Assembly (NCBI GenBank): GCA_003577005.1
Contig: QEUW01000417.1
Location: forward strand, 1-6,613
DNA: 6,613 nt
Direction: 5' to 3'
Source of the DNA: Chloroflexota bacterium
GTDB taxonomy: Bacteria; Chloroflexota; Anaerolineae; Caldilineales; Caldilineaceae
Both the position numbers and the translations under genes were made by a program. Below are positions 1 through 6,127 of this stretch, one piece after another. Position 1 is the first letter of the stretch, and each line of letters opens with the position of its first letter. The notes under the pieces are model-generated. The model saw only the letters and a list, made by a program, of their open reading frames with translations, did not search any database and had not been told where the DNA came from.

Positions 1-1
1 C

Positions 2-1033
2 ATCATCGAGACGCTGGCCCCGCGCCCGCGCCTCTGGTATTACCCGGAGGCGAACCAACACAGTGCGCTGATCATGACCAGCGACGACGACTGGTCCACC
101 ATAGAGCAGTTCGAGGCGCTGCTGGCCGGTCTGCGCCAGCGCCAGGCCACCTGCACCTTCTATGTCGTGCCGGAGACAAAAATCAATTGCGACCTGATGA
201 AGCGGTGGGAAGAAGACGGCCACACCTTCTCGGTCCACCCGGCGCTCGAAGCGGATGTCAAACGCGAGCTGGCCAAAGACGAGCCGCAGAGCGCTCAGGT
301 GGCGGCCATGTTGCGTAACAACGTCGAGCGCCACAGAGCCGAACATGGCCGCCCGGCGCAGACCATCCGCCAACATGCAGTGCGCTGGCTCGGCTACGTG
401 GAGGCCGCCCGCATCCTGGCCGATCTGGGCGTGGCGATGGAACTCAACTATATCAGCGTCCATCCCTTTTCGTTGGGCTATATGGCTGGGTCGGGACGCC
501 CTTTGCGTTTTGTAGACACGGACGGCGCTCTGATCGATTGCTACCAGCAGCCGACCATGTGGACCGAGGAAGTGCTGATCCACCCCCGCTTTGTCTTTAG
601 TTTTAAGTGGACGGTCGAACGGGCGCTGCAAGAGGTGGACAGGATGGTGCGGGAAGCCACCGCTACGTTTTATACACCCATCACCATCAACTCGCACCCG
701 GTCAGCTTTGCCACCTATTCCAGCCCGCTGATCGAAGGTACGTGGGACCGAGCCCTGGCCGCCGGGATGCCGATCCTCTCTCCCGACCGCTGGCTGGTGT
801 GGACGCGGGCGCGCAACGCTGTACGCATCGAGTGGGACGGACGCACTTGCACCATCCACACACCGCAGGCCCTGGCAACGCTGACCGTCCTGCTGCCCCC
901 GGGCATCGTTCCGGCGGATGAGCCGATACGCCAGGAGAGCCTCTGGGGGTGCGATTATCATTCCCTCAAACTCACCAGTCTGGACGCCGGCGAGCGGCGC
1001 ACCGTTGAGCTACACCGGGTCGACCAGACGTAA
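2..1033 (+). CDS. Polysaccharide deacetylase-like (NodB-fold) protein, 5'-truncated by window edge
   Basis: The frame is open from base 2, so the true start lies upstream; the first internal ATG (74) is not a convincing start because the conserved core begins at once after it (residues below count from this Met). Seen: a hydrophobic strand then T-S-D-D-D-W at 77-94, matching motif 1 of NodB/CE4 deacetylases (TFDDG type: a catalytic Asp followed by a metal-binding Asp). G-H-T-F-S-V-H-P follows, with H55 (base 236) in the place of the metal-binding His of motif 2. The usual second His four residues later is Glu. R-Q-H-A-V-R-W-L-G-Y (99-108) resembles the Arg-containing motif 3, and N-S-H-P (206-209) the late His motif. 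The last ~80 residues look beta-rich and may be a small accessory domain. By family, it would remove N- or O-acyl groups from a glycan or act on a related substrate. The fold is fairly sure; activity and substrate are not. It ends convergently 45 bp from the protease gene. Confidence 0.72.
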   Translation: MIETLAPRPRLWYYPEANQHSALIMTSDDDWSTIEQFEALLAGLRQRQATCTFYVVPETKINCDLMKRWEEDGHTFSVHPALEADVKRELAKDEPQSAQVAAMLRNNVERHRAEHGRPAQTIRQHAVRWLGYVEAARILADLGVAMELNYISVHPFSLGYMAGSGRPLRFVDTDGALIDCYQQPTMWTEEVLIHPRFVFSFKWTVERALQEVDRMVREATATFYTPITINSHPVSFATYSSPLIEGTWDRALAAGMPILSPDRWLVWTRARNAVRIEWDGRTCTIHTPQALATLTVLLPPGIVPADEPIRQESLWGCDYHSLKLTSLDAGERRTVELHRVDQT

Positions 1034-1051
1034 CTGTACCACCAGGTCGTC

Positions 1052-1073
1052 GCCAGGGCTGTGCAGCCCTGGC
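1052..1073. terminator. Palindrome between convergent genes, probable bidirectional terminator
   Basis: A perfect 9-bp stem, GCCAGGGCT / AGCCCTGGC, with the 4-base loop GTGC lies wholly between the stop codon of the deacetylase-like gene (ends 1033) and that of the protease gene (ends 1079, minus strand). Its position between converging genes suggests it stops transcription from both sides. Neither side has a U-tract, so it is not a canonical intrinsic terminator; it could act with Rho, protect 3' ends, or be a repeated palindromic element. Confidence 0.5.
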
Positions 1074-1078
1074 ATACA

Positions 1079-2521
1079 TCACTCACGGACAACGAATGGC
1101 AAGAAGAGCGGCTCTGCGACTTGAGGCTCATCGTCTTCTTGCTGATCACTATCTTCTTCCTGGTCGCTTGGCAACACCGGCGGCGCTGTCACCACAATCG
1201 AGAGCGGGTCGGAAGTTGTACTGTCTCCTGTATCGTCATAGACGGTCACTGTCATCGTGTACGTCCCGCTGATCATCTCGCGCCAGGTAAAGCTGTAAGG
1301 GTGGGTGGTTGAGCGATGTAACAGATTGGCGCCCTCGTAAAACTCCACGCCGGTCACCACACCGTCGTCGTCCGATGCTTCGACCGTCACTGTCAGCGTG
1401 GCCGGCGCAACGAGCGGTTCATCACCGTTGTGGAGCAGAAGGTCGATCGTAGGCGGGCTGTTCTGCTGGGGGGCGGTAGCGATCAGAAATGCGCTATCTG
1501 CCACATTCCACTGCGTTGCCAGATAACTACCTGCGGGTGGGTCAGTGTGATAATAGTCGTCATGGTTGCAGTCAAGAAAGATGGCGTAGCTCACCGGGCA
1601 CACGTATTTCAAAGACGGATAGAAGGGTCCATCGGAATAGCACATAAGGTCAAACTCATCGACACAGTGCCAGCCACCGCTCGCATTGGGGGCGCCTGGC
1701 TGGACACCACCCAGGTTATGCACCAATTCATGCGCAGCCACCGAACCAGACCAACAGCCCTGGTCGATGCGCGCATAGCCGGTGCGGTGATTGCTGTGGT
1801 TGTCGGGGGTCGGGATCGGGTCGCTGCTGACCGTGGCAATTCCGCAGTAGACGCGCGCATCGACAAACGCCACGTACTTGCGGTCTTCGCTCGTGTGGCC
1901 AAGCTCGATGAGGGCTGCCATTGTGGCGCGGAAGGTGGCTGTGGCCCCTGGCGGCACCACCACGTGGGGAACATCCAGCAGGCAGTTGGGGTCTGTGACA
2001 AAGCGAATGCGGCGGTAGCCACCCGTTAAACGTGCGCTGGTGGCAAAGATGTCGTCCATCTCTGCCGCCCATTGGCGAATCGACTCGACGTATTCGGCGT
2101 AGCGGTCGGGGTCATCTTCGGCGCGCACATAGAGAATCTGTACCCGTTTTCCACTTACACCGTCGCCGTCACAGAGGATTCCACTCGCCTGTACCGACCC
2201 GTCCAGCGGAGGAACCGGGCGGGCAGGGTCTAGCCCTGGCGGGGCGGCGTCCGGGCCGTGGCTACACAAGTCGGTGCCTTCGATCCGGTAGCCTGGGCCG
2301 CATCGCTCTTGATCGACGAAAAAGCCTTCGTGCGCCAGCCGCTCGTCAACACTGTGCGGCGTCGTGAGATTGTGCGCCTGGACTGGCGTTACCGCAACGA
2401 CGACCAGTATCAGTCCAAACATTGCTGCCAGCAAATGAGTGCTAGTGCAGGGTAAGGGGACCTGTTCGATTATGCGTCCACACTTTACAAAAAAAAGATT
2501 TACTGCTCTATTTTGAACCAC
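1079..2521 (-). CDS. Secreted metzincin-like zinc metalloprotease with C-terminal Ig-like domain
   Basis: 480 residues from a GTG start at 2521, chosen because AAAGGA lies 7 bases upstream. The N-terminus has a basic stretch and then a hydrophobic core (about residues 30-45) ending in V-Q-A, giving a predicted signal-peptidase cut after A49, so the protein is exported. A Cys/Pro-rich segment (74-110) precedes the catalytic region. Residues 264-268 are H-E-L-V-H, continuing N-L-G-G-V-Q: the metzincin signature HExxHxxGxxH/D, but with Gln274 at the third-ligand position. H285 (W-H-C-V-D-E) is a candidate replacement, and M293 (D-L-M-C-Y) is the probable Met-turn. The mature part has ten cysteines, consistent with disulfides. 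Residues ~355-447 resemble a bacterial Ig-like domain (Big_7/Big_9 type). An acidic linker (453-470) leads to the tail L-F-L-P-F-V-V-R-E. A zinc endopeptidase acting outside the cell is likely; the substrate is unknown. The gene seems monocistronic, with a structured leader upstream. Confidence 0.82.
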   Translation of the reverse strand: MVQNRAVNLFFVKCGRIIEQVPLPCTSTHLLAAMFGLILVVVAVTPVQAHNLTTPHSVDERLAHEGFFVDQERCGPGYRIEGTDLCSHGPDAAPPGLDPARPVPPLDGSVQASGILCDGDGVSGKRVQILYVRAEDDPDRYAEYVESIRQWAAEMDDIFATSARLTGGYRRIRFVTDPNCLLDVPHVVVPPGATATFRATMAALIELGHTSEDRKYVAFVDARVYCGIATVSSDPIPTPDNHSNHRTGYARIDQGCWSGSVAAHELVHNLGGVQPGAPNASGGWHCVDEFDLMCYSDGPFYPSLKYVCPVSYAIFLDCNHDDYYHTDPPAGSYLATQWNVADSAFLIATAPQQNSPPTIDLLLHNGDEPLVAPATLTVTVEASDDDGVVTGVEFYEGANLLHRSTTHPYSFTWREMISGTYTMTVTVYDDTGDSTTSDPLSIVVTAPPVLPSDQEEDSDQQEDDEPQVAEPLFLPFVVRE

Positions 2522-2528
2522 GTTACGT

Positions 2529-2534
2529 TCCTTT
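2529..2534 (-). promoter_or_regulatory. Ribosome-binding site of the metalloprotease gene
   Basis: On the minus strand AAAGGA is followed by 7 bases and then GTG at 2521. This spacing supports the GTG start over the later in-frame ATG (codon 34), which would remove half of the signal-peptide hydrophobic core. The first four bases of this site also belong to the 3' strand of a possible 9-bp leader helix (2531-2539 with 2629-2637). Confidence 0.7.
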
Positions 2535-2637
2535 CAACCAATACGCTTCAGGGCGTACGGCTGTGGGTTGCCCCATACGAGCCATGCCAGCGACAGGCTA
2601 TATGGCAGATTCTGGCATTGCTATCACCGGTTGAAAG
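2531..2637 (-). ncRNA. Candidate structured 5' leader (four-way junction) overlapping the protease RBS
   Basis: Read as minus-strand RNA, the segment can form four helices found by eye. P1: CUUUCAACC (2637-2629) with GGUUGAAAG (2539-2531), 9 bp. P2: AUGCCAG (2618-2612) with CUGGCAU (2590-2584), 7 bp, 21-base loop. P3: GGCU (2583-2580) with AGCC (2562-2559), then after an internal loop UGGG/CCCA closed by a GCAA tetraloop (2571-2568). P4: UACGC (2557-2553) with GCGUA (2546-2542), loop CCUGAA. The junction is tight: a 10-base link between P1 and P2, none between P2 and P3, one base before P4 and two after it. The 3' strand of P1 contains AAAG of the Shine-Dalgarno AAAGGA, so folding could block translation. 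A 7-bp alternative helix (2579-2573 with 2560-2554, one G-U pair) would break P3 and P4, giving a possible switch. It matches no riboswitch class I recognise. No clear promoter upstream of 2637 was found, so transcription of the whole element is assumed. Confidence 0.4.
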
Positions 2638-2834
2638 TGTACGCTCTTAAACGTGCGATGGGACCGGTCGCCTCGCCGGATTCTGATCCATCCGCACTAA
2701 TGGTTCTTTTGCCAGCCCTGCGCCGAGCACATATACGTCAGAAGGCTGAGCCGGGGTTGCATTTTTGATGGAGAAATAACCTGATCGACAAGCCAAATGA
2801 CGGTGGTACAAGCTGCTTCGGTTCACTTTGAGTA
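2638..2834. other. Non-coding stretch with no recognised feature
   Basis: Between the leader element and the hairpin cluster there is no ORF with a convincing start or protein-like composition, no tRNA and no strong promoter on either strand. A perfect 8-bp palindrome GACCGGTC occurs near 2662-2669, but it is short enough to be chance. The promoter for the protease gene would be expected here or slightly nearer the gene. Confidence 0.4.
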
Positions 2835-2858
2835 CTGCCAGGCGAGTAACCCTGGCAG
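2835..2858. repeat. 8-bp perfect inverted repeat (hairpin A)
   Basis: CTGCCAGG (2835-2842) and CCTGGCAG (2851-2858) are perfect inverted copies around the 8-base loop CGAGTAAC. The right arm shares bases 2854-2858 with the left arm of the next hairpin, so the two cannot form together. It lies in the gap between the response-regulator stop and the protease leader. Confidence 0.6.
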
Positions 2859-2892
2859 GAGGCGCGGTTCAAGATCTTGCGCCACTCCTGCC
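2854..2892. repeat. 12-bp interrupted inverted repeat (hairpin B)
   Basis: GGCAGGA plus GGCGC (2854-2865) pair with GCGCC (2879-2883) and TCCTGCC (2886-2892). There is a 2-base bulge (AC, 2884-2885) and a 13-base loop that contains the palindrome AAGATCTT. The hairpin ends exactly where the 20-bp inverted repeat begins (2893), so the two would stack head to tail. It competes with hairpin A. Confidence 0.6.
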
Positions 2893-2961
2893 TGGCATTC
2901 CGGGAAAGGGCCGAAGATGCTCTGTGTGACCAGATGCGTAAGGCCCTTTCCCGGAATGCCA
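2893..2961. repeat. 20-bp perfect inverted repeat with 29-base spacer (hairpin C)
   Basis: The arms at 2893-2912 (beginning TGGCATTCCG) and 2942-2961 (ending CGGAATGCCA) are exact reverse complements over all 20 bases, with a 29-base spacer. Pairing stops abruptly on both sides, and no flanking direct repeat is visible. It is 70 bp downstream of the response-regulator stop on the minus strand, so it could end or protect the operon transcript, but no U-tract follows on either strand. The alternatives are a small non-autonomous mobile element (MITE or REP-like) or a binding site. The repeat is certain; its role is open. Confidence 0.75.
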
Positions 2962-3031
2962 AACGAAGTGCGCAGAAGGACGCAGTATCGTAACAGAGTT
3001 CAGAGGGGAAACCGGCCATTCGCCCTTGTGT

Positions 3032-3706
3032 TCACGAGTGTGTCGAGCCGAGGCGTTGGCCGCTCACGAGATTATGCTCAAGCGCAATCGCCACGGCCTC
3101 GGTCCGGCTAGAGGCATGTAACTTAGAGAGGATGTTGCTGACGTGGAATTTCACCGTAGCCTGGCTGATGATCAAGGTTTCAGCGATCCGCTGGTTGTCC
3201 ATTCCTTTCATGATCAGCGCAAGCACCTCGCGCTCGCGCTCGCTTAGGTCATGGCCTATAGGCGGCGTCTGCCGGCGGCTGGTCGCTTCGATGAGGATAC
3301 GGGTAGCCTCCGGCGCCAAAACGGGGCGCCCGCTGTGGACGGCGCGAATCGCGTTGGCCAGTTCATCGATCGTGACATTCTTCAAGAGGTAGCCGATAGC
3401 GCCTGCTTCAAGCGCATCCTGCACGAGCTTGTCTTCTTTGAAGCTGGTCAGGATCAGAATCTCAGTCTCCGGGAAGCGTACGCGTATGTGGCGGGTGGCG
3501 GCAACACCATCCATCCCCGGCATGAGCAAATCCATCAGAATGACATCAGGACGCAGACGTTCACACAGACGCACCGCCTCGTTGCCGTCGGCTGCTTCGC
3601 CCACCAGTTCGAGATCGTCCTGTGTCAAGATAAAGGCGGATAAGCCGCGACGGACAACTGCATGGTCATCGACCAGCATCACACGAATTGCAGATATGTT
3701 ACTCAT
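3032..3706 (-). CDS. NarL/FixJ-family (LuxR-type) response regulator
   Basis: 224 residues, a normal length for the family. Residues 7-125 form a receiver domain: acidic pair D13-D14, phosphoacceptor D59 (V-I-L-M-D-L-L-M-P), switch Thr87 (L-T-S) and invariant Lys109 (L-L-K-N). Residues ~153-215 form a LuxR-type helix-turn-helix starting L-S-E-R-E-R-E-V-L; the recognition helix is about 182-195 (S-Q-A-T-V-K-F-H-V-S-N-I-L). All key residues are present, so it should be an active, phosphorylation-dependent DNA-binding transcription regulator. The ATG at 3706 has AAGGTG 6 bases upstream, inside the 18-bp gap after the kinase gene. The same strand, this spacing and the matching HisKA_3/NarL classes indicate co-transcription and a cognate pair. 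Target promoters cannot be read from the window. The gene ends 70 bp before the 20-bp inverted repeat. Confidence 0.95.
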   Translation of the reverse strand: MSNISAIRVMLVDDHAVVRRGLSAFILTQDDLELVGEAADGNEAVRLCERLRPDVILMDLLMPGMDGVAATRHIRVRFPETEILILTSFKEDKLVQDALEAGAIGYLLKNVTIDELANAIRAVHSGRPVLAPEATRILIEATSRRQTPPIGHDLSEREREVLALIMKGMDNQRIAETLIISQATVKFHVSNILSKLHASSRTEAVAIALEHNLVSGQRLGSTHS

Positions 3707-3712
3707 CTTTTA

Positions 3713-3718
3713 CACCTT
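3713..3718 (-). promoter_or_regulatory. Ribosome-binding site of the response regulator
   Basis: AAGGTG on the minus strand lies 6 bases before the ATG at 3706, within the short kinase-regulator gap. There is no room for an independent promoter here, so the regulator is most likely translated from the kinase mRNA. Confidence 0.65.
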
Positions 3719-3724
3719 GGATTG

Positions 3725-6067
3725 CTATCGTCCCGGTCGTTGATTGTGGGTCCACTGCACCGAGATCAATGTACCATCGCCTGGGGCGCTGTTGATAAAG
3801 AGCACAGCTCCAATGCTTTCAGCACGCTCGCGCATGATGCTCAAACCGAGGTTTTGTGGCTGGATATGTTCAAAACGAAAGCCACAGCCGTCATCGCGCA
3901 CGACCAGGGTCATTCCTGTCGATGAGGAGCGTACGACCACTTCGGCCTGTTGGGCGTGCGCATGTTTGGCGATATTATTCAACGCCTCTTGTGCGATCCG
4001 GTAAAAGGCTATTTTGACATCGACCGGGATCGGAATTGCGTCGTCAAGTTGGAGCCGGACGGGGATACGTGTGCGCGCCTTCATAGCATCGACCAGTTGT
4101 TGCAACAGGTCGGCCATACCGATTTCACTCAGCCGGGCCGGGCGCAATTCGAGCAAAAGCGAGCGCATCTCGGCGAGGGCGCCGCGCGTCAGATCGCGCA
4201 ACTCGTGGAGGCGGCGCCGGCCATCGGACGGGTCGCGATCCCAGATCTTTGGTAGAGCCTCAGCCAGCAGCGTCGTGGCAAAGAGCGTCTGGGTGACCGC
4301 ATCGTGCAAGTCGCGGGCAAGACGGTTGCGTTCAGCGGCCACCGCCGCGTGTTCGACCTGGTTGCGCAGTTGCTTGTTTTCAACGGCCAGCGCCGCCTGG
4401 CTGCTAAACGAATAGGCCAGGTCGATCTCTTCATCGCTAAAGATGTGGCGGCCACGATAATAGGTTGCTAGGATGCCATACACGTCGTTGTCGATCAACA
4501 GCGGAATGCAGAGCAACGAGCGGAAGCCCGCCGCCAGAAGCTGCTCCAAGTGCGCATGCAAGGCCGGCTCATCGGGCGCGGTGACGTCGGCGATGTCAAA
4601 GAGGACAACCGGCTCTCCCTCGCGATTGAGAAAAGGGCGTATCTGCCGGGAGAGGGGCAACGTGCTCCCCTGCAATGACGAATCTGCCACGCCATGACTC
4701 ACCAGGGTTATCAGTTGGCCGCGCTGCTCATCGGCGTGAAAGATGATGCTTGCGTCTGCCTGAAGAAACCTGGTCGCCTGGGCTAGGATGTGGTCTAAAA
4801 TCTCAGAGAGTGGGTAATTGCGATTTAGCATAGCGAGAATTTGCTGAAGACCGGCAGCGACCTCACGCCGCCGGTCTAGCTCGCGTGTGCGCTCCTCTAC
4901 ACGGCTCTCTAGCTGCTCGGCGGCCTGGCGACGTTCAGTGACGTCGCGCAGCAGTGTGGCAAACCCTTTCAACTGGCTGGTCTGGTCATAAAGTGCCGTC
5001 AAGGTCGAGCTGGCCCAGAACTGTGTCCCATCTTTGCGCACCTGCACGCCTTCATCTTGTACACTGCCTGCGATTGTCGCTATCTGAAGTTTTTCTGCTG
5101 GTTTACCGGCGGCGGCCTCTTGTGCAGAAAAAAAACAGGAGAAATGGCGCCCGACGATCTCCTCTGCCTGGTAGCCGATGATATGCGCTGCGCCGGTGTT
5201 CCAACTGATCACGTGGCCGCACGCATCGAGCATAAAGATCGCATTGTCTTTGACCCCTTCTACCAACAGCCGGAAGTGTTCTTCGCTGGCCCGCAGCGCT
5301 TCTTCGGCTTGTTTGCGTTCGGTGATATCGACCAGGATCACCTGGATCGCTACTCCTTCGCCATCCTGAAACGGGGTGGCGGCCACTTCCACCGGCACAA
5401 CGGCGCCGTCACACCGCACGATTTTTTCTTCCAATGCCGAGACCGGCTCCCCCGTTGCAAGCAGCCACTCGATCCGCTGGCGGATCTGCGGATGGTAATC
5501 CGGGTGAAAAAGGTCAAAGGGAGACCGTCCCACCAGTTCTTCCTGGTGGGTTGCGCCAAAGAGCCGCAGGCAGGCTGGATTCGCATAGACAACCCGATTC
5601 TGCCGGTTGATCAAGAGACCGTAGGGCAGGTGTTCAACGAGTTTGCGATAGCGTTCTTCGCTCTGGCGCAATGCCTGCTCCATCTGTTTGCGCCGCGTTA
5701 GATCGACCACGGTGGTCAGTACATAGGTTTTGCCATCGCGCTGAAAGTAGCTTAGCCCAGCCTCGATGGGGAATTCGTTGCCATCCTTGCGCTGCCCCAC
5801 CAGATCGAGCCCAACCCCCATGCTCCGTACGCTGGGCCTGAGCATGTAGCGTCGCCGGTACTCCCGATGCAACTCGCGAAAGCGCGGCGGGATCAACACT
5901 TCCACTTGTGCGCCCACCAGTTCGGCCATCGAATAGCCAAAGACCTCTTCCAGTTTGGGATTGGCGTAGACAATCTGGCCCCGGTCATCTGTGACTAGGA
6001 CGGCTACTGGGGCCGCAATAAAGCCACTGGCTTCTCCATCGTCCGCTGTAAAAGGAAATGACACCAT
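3725..6067 (-). CDS. Cytoplasmic PAS-PAS-PAS-GAF sensor histidine kinase (NarL/HisKA_3 type)
   Basis: 780 residues with no membrane segment or signal peptide, so a soluble sensor. Domains in order: PAS1 ~12-125, PAS2 ~137-250, PAS3 ~260-378 (each ending in a D-[LIV]-T-x-R-[KR] PAC-like tail), a short coiled coil ~380-405, GAF ~415-565, HisKA_3 dimerisation domain ~575-645 with the phospho-accepting His588 (A-R-D-L-H-D-A-V-T-Q), and HATPase_c ~680-775 with N-box (Q-E-A-L-N-N, 693-698), G1 box D-D-G-C-G-F (725-730) and a G2-like G-L-S-I-M-R-E-R (741-748). All catalytic motifs are intact. By family it autophosphorylates on His588 and passes the phosphate to the regulator encoded next. PAS1 resembles the FixL subtype: H67 sits where FixL has its proximal heme His, but the distal oxygen-sensing Arg is Leu87. 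The ligand could be heme, flavin or other. The ATG at 6067 has only a weak AGGG 7 bases upstream; a good promoter lies ~60 bases further up. Confidence 0.95.
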   Translation of the reverse strand: MVSFPFTADDGEASGFIAAPVAVLVTDDRGQIVYANPKLEEVFGYSMAELVGAQVEVLIPPRFRELHREYRRRYMLRPSVRSMGVGLDLVGQRKDGNEFPIEAGLSYFQRDGKTYVLTTVVDLTRRKQMEQALRQSEERYRKLVEHLPYGLLINRQNRVVYANPACLRLFGATHQEELVGRSPFDLFHPDYHPQIRQRIEWLLATGEPVSALEEKIVRCDGAVVPVEVAATPFQDGEGVAIQVILVDITERKQAEEALRASEEHFRLLVEGVKDNAIFMLDACGHVISWNTGAAHIIGYQAEEIVGRHFSCFFSAQEAAAGKPAEKLQIATIAGSVQDEGVQVRKDGTQFWASSTLTALYDQTSQLKGFATLLRDVTERRQAAEQLESRVEERTRELDRRREVAAGLQQILAMLNRNYPLSEILDHILAQATRFLQADASIIFHADEQRGQLITLVSHGVADSSLQGSTLPLSRQIRPFLNREGEPVVLFDIADVTAPDEPALHAHLEQLLAAGFRSLLCIPLLIDNDVYGILATYYRGRHIFSDEEIDLAYSFSSQAALAVENKQLRNQVEHAAVAAERNRLARDLHDAVTQTLFATTLLAEALPKIWDRDPSDGRRRLHELRDLTRGALAEMRSLLLELRPARLSEIGMADLLQQLVDAMKARTRIPVRLQLDDAIPIPVDVKIAFYRIAQEALNNIAKHAHAQQAEVVVRSSSTGMTLVVRDDGCGFRFEHIQPQNLGLSIMRERAESIGAVLFINSAPGDGTLISVQWTHNQRPGR

Positions 6068-6111
6068 CGCTGAACCCTGGGGGAATCATTCTTTCGCAAG
6101 ACCACACCGAT

Positions 6112-6125
6112 CCTACGTAGCCTAC
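6112..6125. repeat. Short palindrome and direct repeat near the predicted kinase transcription start
   Basis: CCTACGTAGCCTAC contains the 8-bp palindrome CTACGTAG (6113-6120) and two direct copies of CCTAC with a 9-base period (6112-6116 and 6121-6125). It lies just downstream of the predicted -10 box of the kinase promoter, where an operator could sit. It is short, so chance is possible. Confidence 0.3.
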
Positions 6126-6127
6126 TG

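Noticed and set aside
1430..2029. Open frame of 199 codons on the plus strand, opposite the metalloprotease gene
   Set aside because: It is a shadow of the protease gene, which has a signal peptide, a catalytic motif and a good ribosome-binding site. The plus-strand product shows no recognisable domain.
2554..2579. CGUAUG...CCGUACG helix resembling group II intron domain V
   Set aside because: The catalytic AGC triad, the characteristic bulge and GAAA-type loop are missing, and no intron-encoded protein is present.
2531..2637. GGTTGAAAG end resembling a CRISPR repeat terminus
   Set aside because: There is only one inverted pair, no regularly spaced direct repeats and no cas genes.
2866..2878. 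GGTTCAAGATC, similar to a tRNA T-arm
   Set aside because: No acceptor, D or anticodon stems fit around it; it is the loop of hairpin B.
2738..3019. 93-codon minus-strand open frame in the gap behind the response regulator
   Set aside because: It runs through both hairpins and the 20-bp inverted repeat, has no clear ribosome-binding site and has no protein-like features.
5057..5701. Open frame of 214 codons on the plus strand inside the kinase gene
   Set aside because: It is antisense to well-conserved PAS domains and arises from codon bias in the real gene.
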